Position numbers and translations under genes: made by a program. Positions 36,005 through 44,415 of a stretch of DNA of 64,000 nucleotides are shown one piece after another. Where the stretch lies: contig NZ_SELP01000001.1 in NCBI RefSeq assembly GCF_004145845.1, forward strand, positions 496,001 to 560,000. The letters run 5' to 3'. Origin of the DNA: Loktanella sp. IMCC34160 (GTDB lineage: Bacteria > Pseudomonadota > Alphaproteobacteria > Rhodobacterales > Rhodobacteraceae). The notes below the pieces were generated by a model. The model had not been told where the DNA came from, did not search any database, and saw nothing but the letters and a program-made list of their open reading frames with translations. Each line of letters opens with the position of its first letter. Position 1 is the first letter of the stretch.

Positions 36005-37249
36005 TTGAAAAAGAATGTTCTCATCATCGGCGCAGGTGGCGTCGCTCAGGTCGTGGCGCATAAGTGCGCGCAGAACAACGATGTGCTTGGCGATATTCAC
36101 ATCGCCAGCCGGACGCTTGCGAAATGCGAAGCGATCCTTGAGTCGGTCCGTGAAAAGGGCGCGATGAAGCAGGAGGGCGTTCTTCAGGCCCATCGGGTTG
36201 ACGCGATGGACAGCGCCTCTGTCGCCGCGCTGATCCGGGACACCGGCAGCCAGATCGTGATCAACGTCGGATCGGCCTTTGTGAACATGACGGTGCTGGA
36301 CGCCTGCATCGAGACCGGCGCCGCCTATATCGACACCGCAATTCACGAAGACCCGGCCAAGATCTGCGAGACCCCGCCGTGGTATGCCAACTACGAATGG
36401 AAGAAGCGCGACCTGTGCGCCGAAAAAGGCGTGACCGCCATTCTGGGCGCGGGGTTCGATCCGGGCGTGGTCAACGCCTTTGCCCGCTTTGCCATCGACA
36501 TGATGGACGAGGTCAAATCGATCGACATCGTGGACATCAACGCGGGCTCGCACGGCAAGTATTTTGCCACCAACTTCGACCCCGAGATCAACTTTCGCGA
36601 ATTCACCGGGGTGGTCTACTACTGGGAAGACCAGCAGTGGAAAGAGACGACCATGTTCGCCTCGGGCCATGACTGGGACCTGCCCGTCGTCGGCACCCAG
36701 CGCGCCTATCAGTCGGGTCATGACGAGGTGCATTCGCTGGCCACCAATTATCCGCAGGCCGATGTCCGGTTCTGGATGGGGTTCGGAGACCATTACATCA
36801 ACGTCTTCACCGTGCTGAAGAACCTTGGCCTGTTGTCGGAACAGCCCGTCACCACCGCCGAAGGGCTGGAGGTCGTGCCGTTGAAGGTGGTCAAGGCCGT
36901 GCTGCCCGACCCGTCCAGCCTCGCGCCGAATTACACCGGCAAGACCTGCATCGGCGATCTGGTGAAGGGCGTGAAGGACGGCGAACCGTTCGAGGTCTTC
37001 GTCTACAACGTCGCCGACCACAAGGAAGCCTATGAAGAAGTGGGCAGCCAGGGCATTTCCTACACCGCTGGCGTGCCGCCGGTGGCGGCGGCGATGCTGG
37101 TGGCGACGGGAGAATGGGACGCGGGCACCATGAAGAACGTCGAGGAACTGGACCCCAAGCCGTTCTTCACCATCCTGGACCAGATCGGCCTGCCGACCCG
37201 GATGCAGATCGGCGGTCTGGGCGGCGAAGACAAGCCCTGGAACGCCTGA
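36005..37249 (+). CDS. Carboxynorspermidine/carboxyspermidine synthase (saccharopine-dehydrogenase family)
   Basis: A 414-residue NAD(P)H-dependent enzyme that reductively couples aspartate semialdehyde with diaminopropane or putrescine. The Rossmann motif VLIIGAGGVAQVVAHKCAQN opens the protein. ILGAGFDPGVVNAFARF and VDINAGSHGKYFATNFDPE are typical of the bacterial carboxynorspermidine branch. The start codon is TTG (36005) with AAAGGGGG upstream; no ATG of the right place exists, since the Rossmann strand begins 2 residues in. Together with nspC it makes spermidine or norspermidine without S-adenosylmethionine decarboxylase. Confidence 0.93.
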   Translation: MKKNVLIIGAGGVAQVVAHKCAQNNDVLGDIHIASRTLAKCEAILESVREKGAMKQEGVLQAHRVDAMDSASVAALIRDTGSQIVINVGSAFVNMTVLDACIETGAAYIDTAIHEDPAKICETPPWYANYEWKKRDLCAEKGVTAILGAGFDPGVVNAFARFAIDMMDEVKSIDIVDINAGSHGKYFATNFDPEINFREFTGVVYYWEDQQWKETTMFASGHDWDLPVVGTQRAYQSGHDEVHSLATNYPQADVRFWMGFGDHYINVFTVLKNLGLLSEQPVTTAEGLEVVPLKVVKAVLPDPSSLAPNYTGKTCIGDLVKGVKDGEPFEVFVYNVADHKEAYEEVGSQGISYTAGVPPVAAAMLVATGEWDAGTMKNVEELDPKPFFTILDQIGLPTRMQIGGLGGEDKPWNA

Positions 37250-37255
37250 TGATTT

Positions 37256-37290
37256 GCCCCGGCGGCGCGGGTTCGCTGCCGGGGCTTGTT
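37256..37290 (+). terminator. Probable terminator of the polyamine operon
   Basis: GCCCCGGC (37256-37263) pairs with GCCGGGGC (37278-37285) across a GC-rich 14-nt loop, followed by TTGTT, just after the synthase stop. Confidence 0.7.
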
Positions 37291-37413
37291 CCGCCTTTGC
37301 GCGGCCCGGACCCGCAGCGCGCGCCGCTTTTGCGAAAACTTGATCTCACTTAACCGATTGTTGGGGCTTTTGGCCCAAACCTGTCTTCGCCACGACATGA
37401 CGGAGACGAGTTG

Positions 37414-37935
37414 ATGAGCCTATATTCCGACCTGCGCGACGCTGCCAGTGCCGCCGGAGACCGCAGTCATAACGCCGCCTTCATGGGCAGTTACCTTGAA
37501 ACCCTGACCCTGGTCGAACGGCTGCATCGGCTGCTGCTGGACGTGATCAAGGATGAATTCGAACGGCTGGGGGTTCTGGAAGTGAACCCGGTGCAGGCGC
37601 TTCTTCTGTTCAACATCGGCGACAACGAAGTCACAGCCGGGGAGTTGAAAACGCGCGGCTACTATCAGGGCTCGAACGTCAGCTACAACCTCAAGAAGCT
37701 GGTGGACATGGGATACATGCACCATCAGCGCTGCGAGATCGACCGCCGGTCGGTGCGGGTCCGACTGACCGAAAAGGGCCGGCATGTGCGCCGCGTGGTG
37801 GCCGACCTGTTTTCGGCCCATTCGGACGGGCTTCAATCCCGCGCGATCCTCGACATGGACGGGATCGAACATATCACAGCGGCGCTGCGCCGGGTGGAAC
37901 GCTATTGGGCCGATCAGATCCGCTATATCTATTAA
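37414..37935 (+). CDS. MarR-type regulator, LdtR-like
   Basis: A 173-residue winged-helix regulator. The sequence around NPVQALLLFNIGDNEVTAGELK, YYQGSNVSYNLKKLVDMGYM and the basic wing ERCEIDRRSVRVRLTEKG-like stretch is characteristic of the alphaproteobacterial LdtR group, which in other genera controls an L,D-transpeptidase and stress tolerance. ATG 37414 is preferred (GGAG at 8 nt) over the adjacent TTG 37411. It has its own 160-nt upstream region and a bidirectional terminator at 37956. Its targets here are not evident in the window. Confidence 0.82.
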   Translation: MSLYSDLRDAASAAGDRSHNAAFMGSYLETLTLVERLHRLLLDVIKDEFERLGVLEVNPVQALLLFNIGDNEVTAGELKTRGYYQGSNVSYNLKKLVDMGYMHHQRCEIDRRSVRVRLTEKGRHVRRVVADLFSAHSDGLQSRAILDMDGIEHITAALRRVERYWADQIRYIY

Positions 37936-37955
37936 GGCAGGCAAGACCAGAGCGA

Positions 37956-37996
37956 GCAAGGGCGCGAGGAGGGGGCAACTCTCTCGCGCCTCTTGC
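37956..37996. terminator. Bidirectional terminator
   Basis: GCAAG-GGCGCGAG (37956-37968) pairs with CTCGCGCC-T-CTTGC (37983-37996), one bulge, between the convergent LdtR-like and DUF1194 genes. Confidence 0.8.
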
Positions 37997-37998
37997 TG

Positions 37999-38718
37999 TC
38001 AGGGCAGGGGGGCCATGCCGATGGCCAGCGTCTGCAATTCGCGGATCAGCTTGCGGCGCATCGCGGCCTCGTAGTCGTCGAACCCCAGCGCGGTTTCGAT
38101 AAAGGCGCCCGGGCCCCGGATCACGTAGCTTTGGAAATAGGCCGAAAGTTCCTGAATCTCTTCGGTCCGCGGGTCGCCTGCGTAGATGTCCACATCCGCC
38201 CCGATCACCAGCGCGTTGACCACCATGCCGGGCGGCAGGGCCGCATCGGGGATGTCCTGCGGGCGGATACCTGTATTGGATTTGCCGTCGCCCGATATGT
38301 CGAGGGTCTGTCGCCAGCAGTCCCCTTGCCCGCGCAACAGCCCGATCCCCGTCTCGACCGCCGCGCCAAGGGCGGTGGTGACGGGCTGGCCCGCCGGCCG
38401 GGGGTGGCCGCGCAACACCGTCGCGGCACTGGCAATCGCGACGGGGTCGGACAGGTCCGACCAAGGCAGGATGACCCGCTGGTAATTCGGCCCTGACCAT
38501 TCGTAGACGGTGATCCGCACCGGTGCACCACCATCGCCCAGAAGCGCCTCGACCACCTCGGGCGCGGTCAGGGCGGCGGCCAGCCCATCCAGTTGCAACC
38601 GGTATTCGCGGGCGTCGACCGACCCCGACACATCCAGCCCAAGCGCCAGCGCCTGACGACAGGCGGCGTCAGCCGGGGTGGCCGCAAACAGCGCAAGGGC
38701 GAGGGTGGCAGCCTTCAT
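37999..38718 (-). CDS. DUF1194 (von Willebrand A-like) exported protein, copy 1
   Basis: A 239-residue protein with a signal peptide (MKAATLALALFAATPADA). The mature part is a VWA-like fold: ALGLDVSGSVDAREYRLQLD contains DxSxS, the MIDAS metal site, and LDISGDGKSNTGIRPQDIPD supplies the other acidic residues. Paralogous to the adjacent gene at 38715-39431; the two share ITVYEWSG/IAIYEWSG and the C-terminal RKLIRELQ/RKLLRELQ. ATG overlaps the stop of that gene (ATGA), so translation is coupled. Periplasmic; binding partner unknown. Confidence 0.85.
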   Translation of the reverse strand: MKAATLALALFAATPADAACRQALALGLDVSGSVDAREYRLQLDGLAAALTAPEVVEALLGDGGAPVRITVYEWSGPNYQRVILPWSDLSDPVAIASAATVLRGHPRPAGQPVTTALGAAVETGIGLLRGQGDCWRQTLDISGDGKSNTGIRPQDIPDAALPPGMVVNALVIGADVDIYAGDPRTEEIQELSAYFQSYVIRGPGAFIETALGFDDYEAAMRRKLIRELQTLAIGMAPLP

Positions 38719-39431
38719 CCCGCCCCGTCCCCGGCCCCAGTGGGGCGGGCGCCGATCATCTGCGACTGCAACTCGCGCAGAAGCTTGCGGCGCATGGCGC
38801 GTTCAAAATCCTCGAACCCATCGGCGACCTCGACGAAAGATCCCGGTCCCTGCCGGACCTCGTCCATGTAAAACCCGATCAGCCGGTCCGGGTCTTCGTA
38901 ATCGCCCGCGTCGATCACCAGCCCGTTCACCGTCACCCCGTCCAGCGGAAAATGGGCATAGGCCTCGGTCGGGCCGAAGCCTTCGTTGTTGATACCGTCG
39001 CCGGACAGGTCGATGGTCTGGAACAGACAGTCGGGCCCGTCACGCAGCACGCTGGCCGCATGTCCCAGCGCATAGCCGACGGCGGTTGGAAAATCGTCGT
39101 GGGCGCGGCGGCTGGACGCGATCCGGTTCGACACGATCAGCAGATCCGCCTCGGACCGGATCAGCCGCCAGGGCTGGATCGTGATCTGGTTATAGCGGCC
39201 CGACCATTCATAGATGGCAATCGCCACCGGATCGCGGCCCGCCAGAAAGGCCTCTTGCACCTCCGGGTCCAGAAGTGCGGCGGACAGGCCCAGCCGTTGC
39301 AGCCGGTCTTCATCGGCATCGACGCTGGACGACACGTCCAGCGCCAGAACCAGCGCAAGGCGACAGGCCGATGCCGGACCCGTCGCCGCGGCGCAGAGGG
39401 CCGCCAAGGCTATGGCGGCCCCTCGGATCAC
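38715..39431 (-). CDS. DUF1194 (von Willebrand A-like) exported protein, copy 2
   Basis: A 238-residue paralogue of the gene at 37999. GTG 39431 overlaps the stop of the VOC gene by 4 nt (GTGA) and gives a proper signal peptide (IRGAAIALAALCAAATGPASA). LALVLALDVSSSVDADEDRL keeps the MIDAS DxSxS, and FQTIDLSGDGINNEGFGPTE the second site. The longer open frame to 39596 overlaps the VOC gene and is not used. Confidence 0.85.
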   Translation of the reverse strand: MIRGAAIALAALCAAATGPASACRLALVLALDVSSSVDADEDRLQRLGLSAALLDPEVQEAFLAGRDPVAIAIYEWSGRYNQITIQPWRLIRSEADLLIVSNRIASSRRAHDDFPTAVGYALGHAASVLRDGPDCLFQTIDLSGDGINNEGFGPTEAYAHFPLDGVTVNGLVIDAGDYEDPDRLIGFYMDEVRQGPGSFVEVADGFEDFERAMRRKLLRELQSQMIGARPTGAGDGAG

Positions 39432-39856
39432 CAGTGGCCCGTGTTTTCCATCGAGGCCCAGGGCTCGGCCGGGGGCAGGCTGTCGCCCTTCTGCAAAAGC
39501 TCGATCGAGATATTGTCGGGCGACCGGACAAAGGCCATGTGCCCGTCGCGCGGGGGGCGGTTGATCGTGACCCCGTTGTCCATCAGGAGCTGGCAAATCG
39601 CGTAGATGTTGTCGACCTCATAGGCGAGGTGGCCGAAATGGCGGCTGTCCGAGGGCAGCCCCTCGTCCCCGTCCCAATTGTAGGTCAGTTCGACCGGGCA
39701 GTCCTCTTGACCCGGAGGCGCCATGAAAATCAGGCTGAACCGCCCGCCTTCGTTGTCATAGCGCCGGGTCTGTTTCAGCCCGAGAAGTTCGTAGAATGCC
39801 ATCGAGGCCTCAAGGTCTTTGACCCGGACCATCGTGTGAAGGTAGCGCAGTGCCAT
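39428..39856 (-). CDS. gloA: VOC-superfamily protein (lactoylglutathione lyase-like)
   Basis: A 142-residue vicinal-oxygen-chelate protein. It starts LRYLHTMVRVKDLEASMAFY with the metal-ligand His of glyoxalase I. SLIFMAPPGQ, VELTYNWDGD and HFGHLAYEVDNIYAICQLL hold the other conserved positions (Glu and His). The overall pattern is that of bacterial glyoxalase I, so methylglyoxal detoxification is likely but not proven. AAGGAA at 5-10 nt supports ATG 39856. First gene of a coupled trio with the two DUF1194 genes. Confidence 0.85.
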   Translation of the reverse strand: MALRYLHTMVRVKDLEASMAFYELLGLKQTRRYDNEGGRFSLIFMAPPGQEDCPVELTYNWDGDEGLPSDSRHFGHLAYEVDNIYAICQLLMDNGVTINRPPRDGHMAFVRSPDNISIELLQKGDSLPPAEPWASMENTGHW

Positions 39857-39920
39857 CGGTATTCCTTTCCCTGAATCGGGCAAAGGGTAGCATGGCAACG
39901 GGCGGGCGCCAGCCCCGTGG

Positions 39921-41306
39921 TCAGAAGGTGGACCGAATTCCGATCTGAAGGCTGGTTTCCGCGGTGTCAAAGCGGCTGACGTTGCTCCGGGTGATCTGCC
40001 GCGTCAGGGTCAGCACCGGCGCAAACCCGGCGTAGGACCAGTCTGCCGGGGTCACCTCGACCGAGGCGAAGCCCATCGTATCCTGCCGCCCGCCGGGAAC
40101 CACAAACACCACCGCGTAATCGGGATAATCCGACATGGCCCCGCCAAGGGTGAACCGCATGCTGGCCGGGCCAATGGCCTGCGCCGGGGCAAAGGACAGC
40201 TGCGCGGTTGCCACATCCGACCGGTCGTTTGGGGTCGGACTTTCGGTGTGTCGCAGGCTGAGGCTGGCCGCGTATTGACCCGGCATCGCCCCGTCCGCGA
40301 CCCATGTCAGCCCGCCGCCAATGGTCCCGATCCGCGCATCCCGTGCCCCGTCGCCATCCCAACGCATTTCCATGCTGGAAAAGACCTGAGCGGCGGCGCG
40401 GTCAGACAGGGTATAGGTGCCGTCAGCCGAGAGCTTTGCAAAGCTGTAGCTGACCTCTGCCTCAGCCCCGCCCCAGACCCGGCCGAAATTGACACCCCAG
40501 CCATAGCCAAGCGCGTCGGTGACCCGACGGTCCCCATATCCCAGATCGGCGACAAGATAGGCAAAGTCGCCGTTTTCAGCCTCGGGCGCGGTTTCGCGGG
40601 CTGCGTCCGACAGCCGGACTGCCCGCCCGATCATCCGCGCCGTCAAGTTTTGTTGCCGTGTTTCACTGCTGCTCAGCCGGTAGCGCAGTGCAACGTCCCC
40701 CCGCGCCTCGATCCCGGACAGGGCCTGTGCGTCGCCACTAAGGACCCCGATAAAGGGCAGTCCGTCGATGATGCTGTAGGCGCTTTCGCTGCCCCCGTTA
40801 AGGTTGGACGAGGGCGTGGCGGCGAAGGCAAGGTCGATCCGCAACGGGTTCCGGTCCGCAACCAGCCGATAGTCCCGCGCGGTCTGCCGGGCCTGCGCAT
40901 CGTTCGGCGCGTGGATCGCGGCGCGGCGCAGCCAAATCTGCGACTGGGTGAATCTTTCGGCCCGCATCGCGGCCAGCGCGGTCAGCCGCGCGGCTTCGTA
41001 CTTCTCGGTCTCGGTGGTCGAGAGCGCGTAGGCGCGTGCCCCGGCTTTTTGCCCGCCCGCGGCGTCACCCAGTTGCGGCAGTGCCGCAGCCAGAAGAACC
41101 CATGCGGTCCGGTCATCGGGATTGGCCTGCAACAGCCCAAGCGCCAGTTCCCGCGTCAGTTCGGGGTTGCCCGACAACAGCGCCTCTTGCGCAAGTCGCC
41201 GTCCACTGTCGAGGTCCAGCGCGATCCGGTCCTGCGCCGTAGCGGAAAAGGCCAGCCCCGCGAAAACCACAAGGCTGGCCAGAAACCGTTTCGACCGGGA
41301 AATCAC
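39921..41306 (-). CDS. Slam-like outer-membrane protein (TPR plus DUF560 beta-barrel)
   Basis: A 461-residue protein with the two-domain plan of surface lipoprotein assembly modulators (Slam, type XI secretion). The signal peptide is SRSKRFLASLVVFAGLAFSA (cleaved near 25). Residues 30-165 are TPR-like helices (ARRLAQEALLSGN-type and RTAWVLLAAALPQLGDAAGG). From about 166 the sequence alternates as a beta-barrel and ends in RSTF, the terminal Phe typical of outer-membrane proteins. GTG 41306 is the only start that keeps the signal peptide. It lies 9 nt after the lipoprotein gene, its presumed cargo. In Neisseria, Slams move TbpB, LbpB or fHbp to the surface. Confidence 0.8.
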   Translation of the reverse strand: MISRSKRFLASLVVFAGLAFSATAQDRIALDLDSGRRLAQEALLSGNPELTRELALGLLQANPDDRTAWVLLAAALPQLGDAAGGQKAGARAYALSTTETEKYEAARLTALAAMRAERFTQSQIWLRRAAIHAPNDAQARQTARDYRLVADRNPLRIDLAFAATPSSNLNGGSESAYSIIDGLPFIGVLSGDAQALSGIEARGDVALRYRLSSSETRQQNLTARMIGRAVRLSDAARETAPEAENGDFAYLVADLGYGDRRVTDALGYGWGVNFGRVWGGAEAEVSYSFAKLSADGTYTLSDRAAAQVFSSMEMRWDGDGARDARIGTIGGGLTWVADGAMPGQYAASLSLRHTESPTPNDRSDVATAQLSFAPAQAIGPASMRFTLGGAMSDYPDYAVVFVVPGGRQDTMGFASVEVTPADWSYAGFAPVLTLTRQITRSNVSRFDTAETSLQIGIRSTF

Positions 41307-41315
41307 CGGCCCGGA

Positions 41316-42266
41316 CTAGTTGGCGTCAACGCAGATCGGGGCATCGCCCGGCTGACCGCATTGCATCAGCACGAAGATCCCGAATTCGTTTTCGTTGTCG
41401 ATCCCGTCAAGGAAGTTCTCAAGGAACACCGACCCGGCGACCGCCGTCGCGCCATCACCACCGAAGATTCCGCCATAGGTGCCGATGTTTAGCTGCCCCG
41501 CATCTTCGGCTACTCCGTTGAAGGTCCCGCCCGGCGTGATCTCGGCAGGGATCAGGAAGACATCGGGCAGACTTGCGCCCAGTTCGCCCAGATCGACGGC
41601 ATTCAGATTGACCCATGTCCGGTCGGTAATGACACCGTTAACGGCCCCATCCCCGAAGTCGGCGTTCAAAAAGACGTTGCCTGTGACCTGCGCGGGCTGG
41701 CCGGGCAGGACAGAGGGGCTCGGGCTGCCCGAAGGCGTGAGAAGCTGTGCCCCATCGGCATCGAGATTGGTGATGCCGGCATAGGACCCGGCATAGCTCA
41801 CCAGGCCGCCCGGGCTGGTGTAGTCGGCATTGCGCCCATAATAGGTGCCGCCGAAGTATTTGGTGAACTGTCCACCATCCATGGCGACCACCGCCTCGAC
41901 CGCGCCGTCAAAGCTTTCCGCGACAATGGCCACGAACATCCGGTCCAGCGGGTCATCCTGATAGCTGTAGGCAATGTATCCCGGAACATCCAAGGCCGGG
42001 TTGCGGTCATATTCGACAAGGGGAACATCGCCGTTGGTCTGGTCCAGCGCCGCGAGGTCGATCAGCAGAAGCCCGGTCGAGGCGTTATAGGCGACCGCGC
42101 TGATGTCGCCGGACAATGCGGCGGGGATCACGTTCGGGTCGGGCACGTCAGGCTCGTTCGGGTCGGTCGGCGTTGTCGGTGTCGTATCCGCAAAGATGAA
42201 CGGTTGCCCGTCGCCGCAGGCCGTCAGCAGCGCAAGGGTGCTCAGGGTCAGGAACTTTTTGAACAT
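41316..42266 (-). CDS. Lipoprotein with TbpB-like barrel, probable Slam cargo
   Basis: A 316-residue lipoprotein. The signal is MFKKFLTLSTLALLTAC with the lipobox LLTAC (Cys17). After it come an extended Thr/Pro/Asp tether (TTPTTPTDPNEPDVPDPNVIP) and a domain of alternating strands. The C-terminal part has ADFGDGAVNGVITDRTW and GGTFNGVAEDAGQLNIGTYG then GGIFGGDGATAVAGSVFLEN, the short-strand and G-[FG]-x-G-x-x-A pattern of the TbpB-type C-terminal barrel (Lipoprotein_5). It ends with two cysteines (MQCGQPGDAPICVDAN). The ligand is unknown. It directly precedes the Slam-like gene. Confidence 0.78.
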   Translation of the reverse strand: MFKKFLTLSTLALLTACGDGQPFIFADTTPTTPTDPNEPDVPDPNVIPAALSGDISAVAYNASTGLLLIDLAALDQTNGDVPLVEYDRNPALDVPGYIAYSYQDDPLDRMFVAIVAESFDGAVEAVVAMDGGQFTKYFGGTYYGRNADYTSPGGLVSYAGSYAGITNLDADGAQLLTPSGSPSPSVLPGQPAQVTGNVFLNADFGDGAVNGVITDRTWVNLNAVDLGELGASLPDVFLIPAEITPGGTFNGVAEDAGQLNIGTYGGIFGGDGATAVAGSVFLENFLDGIDNENEFGIFVLMQCGQPGDAPICVDAN

Positions 42267-42468
42267 CCGGGGCCTCTCTGCTCTGCCTCTTTCGAATTCG
42301 GCGTCAGAATCCGCGCCTTGGGGTTGAAAGTCAACGTTGGACTGGTGGTTTCGCCATCAGGCGGGGCGATGTGCGGCAATTCGGCGTCAAACCACAGCAT
42401 ATGGAGGTTCCGCCACGCCCGCCTGTCACATATAGTGGCGGCTGAATCATTCAGCCGGAGGACCCCCG

Positions 42469-43377
42469 ATGCCCGTCACCCCCGAACAGCAGTCCGAGAT
42501 CGACGCGCTGCGCGCCAGCCCGAAACAGACCCTGCGGGCCGTGTCCGAAGGGATGGAGGCGCATCTCTACAAGGTGAACCAGGTGCTGGACCACGGCTTT
42601 GTCCGGGTCATTGATTACATGGGCGACGATGCCGCCATCTGTCAGGCGGCGCGGGTCAGCTATGGCAAGGGCACGAAGTCGGTGCAGAACGACGCCGGCC
42701 TGATCCGCTACCTGATGCGGCACTGGCATTCGACCCCCTTCGAGATGTGCGAGATCAAGCTGCACGTCAAACTGCCGGTCTTCGTCGCCCGCCAGTGGAT
42801 CCGGCACCGGACCGCCAACGTGAACGAATACTCCGCCCGCTATTCGATCCTCGACCGGGAGTTCTACATCCCCGAACCGGACGCGCTGGCGGCGCAATCG
42901 GTGGTCAACAATCAGGGCCGGGGCGAGGCGCTGTCGGGGGAAGAGGCCGCGCGGGTGCTGGAATACCTCAAGGGCGACGCGGCGCGCTGCTATGACCATT
43001 ACGAGGAGATGATCGGGCAGGAGGGGCAACAGGGGCTGGCCCGCGAACTGGCCCGGATGAATCTGCCCGCCAACATCTATACCCAATGGTACTGGAAGGT
43101 GGACCTGCACAACCTGTTCCACTTCCTGCGGCTGCGGGCGGACGCCCACGCGCAATATGAAATCCGGGTCTATGCCGAGGAGATCTGCAAGCTGGTCGCC
43201 GATTGGGTCCCCGCCGCCTATGGCGCCTTCGAGGACTACCGGATGGGCGGCGCCACACTCTCCTCGCGCGCGATTGACTGCGTGAAACGTATGCTTAAAG
43301 GTGAAGAGGTCACGCAGGAAAGCTCTGGCATGAGTAAGGGCGAATGGCGGGAGTTCATGGAGGTGGTTGAGGGGTGA
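42469..43377 (+). CDS. thyX: FAD-dependent thymidylate synthase ThyX
   Basis: A 302-residue ThyX, which makes dTMP from dUMP using methylene-tetrahydrofolate and FAD, independent of ThyA. The signature [15 protein letters not shown] (about 106-120) matches RHRxxSxNExSxRYS, with Thr instead of Ser at one place. [20 protein letters not shown] is a second conserved block. GGAGGA at 8 nt sets ATG 42469. It is followed after 9 nt by the AT-rich HEPN gene, whose different base composition suggests a later arrival. Confidence 0.95.
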   Translation: MPVTPEQQSEIDALRASPKQTLRAVSEGMEAHLYKVNQVLDHGFVRVIDYMGDDAAICQAARVSYGKGTKSVQNDAGLIRYLMRHWHSTPFEMCEIKLHVKLPVFVARQWIRHRTANVNEYSARYSILDREFYIPEPDALAAQSVVNNQGRGEALSGEEAARVLEYLKGDAARCYDHYEEMIGQEGQQGLARELARMNLPANIYTQWYWKVDLHNLFHFLRLRADAHAQYEIRVYAEEICKLVADWVPAAYGAFEDYRMGGATLSSRAIDCVKRMLKGEEVTQESSGMSKGEWREFMEVVEG

Positions 43378-43386
43378 ACTTAGGCA

Positions 43387-44166
43387 ATGGCAGGCGAATT
43401 CACAAGGTTCGAATTGGCTCACGAAAGGGCCGAACATTTTCTTTTTCTATACGATTTGGTTGCAGATCGCCGAAAACGGAATGTTCGTTCTGATTGGGCA
43501 AAGAGTTTCAAGAAATTCATGCATTGGCCTTCGAGGCAAAGGGTCTTGAGGGTTGACGGTCGAGATAGCATTTTGATTCTCAAGGATGCACCACACGGCC
43601 TGACGCGTGAGAGATTCAATCATAGCTATGCCTCAGAGCTCCTGAGATCGGCCGTCGTTTCATCAGTCTCGTCAATGGATCGCTATCTACACGATGTCGC
43701 AGTAACTAGATGTTTTTCATTCTTGAACGGAGCGGAGAGGGATATTCCCAAAAAGCTGCGCAGATTTGAGTTTCCGGCTCACAATGCATTCAAGGCCACA
43801 CGGACATTGCGCCAAGATCCAAAGTCGAGGCCGGGTAATCTGCTCAAGAGAGCGCTACAGAATAAGTTGCATTCTATTACATTTCAAAGCTCAAACGGTG
43901 TTGGTGAGTTTGCTCAGTTAATAGGCGAAAAAGACTTCTGGAGAAGAGTCCGCGACGATATGAACGGTCAAAGAAGTGTGGAAGAGGTTCAGGCGCAGCT
44001 GAACAGAATAGTGGAGAGGCGCAATTGCATTGTTCATGAGGCGGATCTCTACAAGCAAGTGAAAGCGCGAAAATATGCACTTCGCGATATTGACCGAGCT
44101 TTTGCGGATGAAAGCGTGTTCTTTATCAAGGAGTTTGTTGGTGCCATAGAACGCGTCTTGAGCTAG
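43387..44166 (+). CDS. HEPN-domain protein (RiboL-PSP-HEPN type), horizontally acquired
   Basis: A 259-residue, helix-rich, soluble protein. The C-terminal third contains NRIVERRNCIVHEADL, with Arg212-x4-His217, the R-x4-H ribonuclease motif of HEPN domains. The preceding helices (SYASELLRSAVVSSVSSMDR, residues about 80-100) match the RiboL-PSP-HEPN arrangement. I infer an RNase; the target is unknown and no nucleotidyltransferase antitoxin gene is adjacent. Base composition differs sharply: two sampled 60-nt lines are 48% and 35% GC against 62% in a sampled line of thyX. It uses codons such as AGA, ATA and TTA. A weak ribosome-binding site is visible; coupling to thyX is possible. Confidence 0.72.
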   Translation: MAGEFTRFELAHERAEHFLFLYDLVADRRKRNVRSDWAKSFKKFMHWPSRQRVLRVDGRDSILILKDAPHGLTRERFNHSYASELLRSAVVSSVSSMDRYLHDVAVTRCFSFLNGAERDIPKKLRRFEFPAHNAFKATRTLRQDPKSRPGNLLKRALQNKLHSITFQSSNGVGEFAQLIGEKDFWRRVRDDMNGQRSVEEVQAQLNRIVERRNCIVHEADLYKQVKARKYALRDIDRAFADESVFFIKEFVGAIERVLS

Positions 44167-44170
44167 CGAA

Positions 44171-44415
44171 GGCGCGTTCCGCCCACACCCTCGGGCCGGG
44201 CGCGTTGATGTGGGGTTCGCGGGGTGCGAGGAGGTGTCGCGCCTGCCGTGCCTACCTATCGGACCCCTTCACCCGCCCAATATCTGAGTGGCCCGCCTTC
44301 GGCGTGACGGCGGGCGCGTTCCGCACCCACCCTCGGGCCGGGCGCGTGGGTGTGGGTTCCATGGGCCGCGATTAGGTGTCGCGCTTGTCGCGTCTACCAC
44401 TCGAACCCCTCGACC
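44171..44415. repeat. Imperfect tandem duplication (~104 nt, offset 142) overlapping the next gene's 3' end
   Basis: Unit A (44171-44274) and unit B (44313-44415) both run GGCGCGTTCCGC, ACCCTCGGGCCGGGCGCG, GTGGG, AGGTGTCGCGC, and end in CTACC-N3-CG-ACCCCT. In unit B the end is the last codons and stop of the minus-strand dehydrogenase gene; unit A holds a relic of the same codons. The GGCGTGACGGCGG segment before unit B resembles repeat R2. This also is the only content of the gene-free stretch 44167-44393. Confidence 0.7.
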
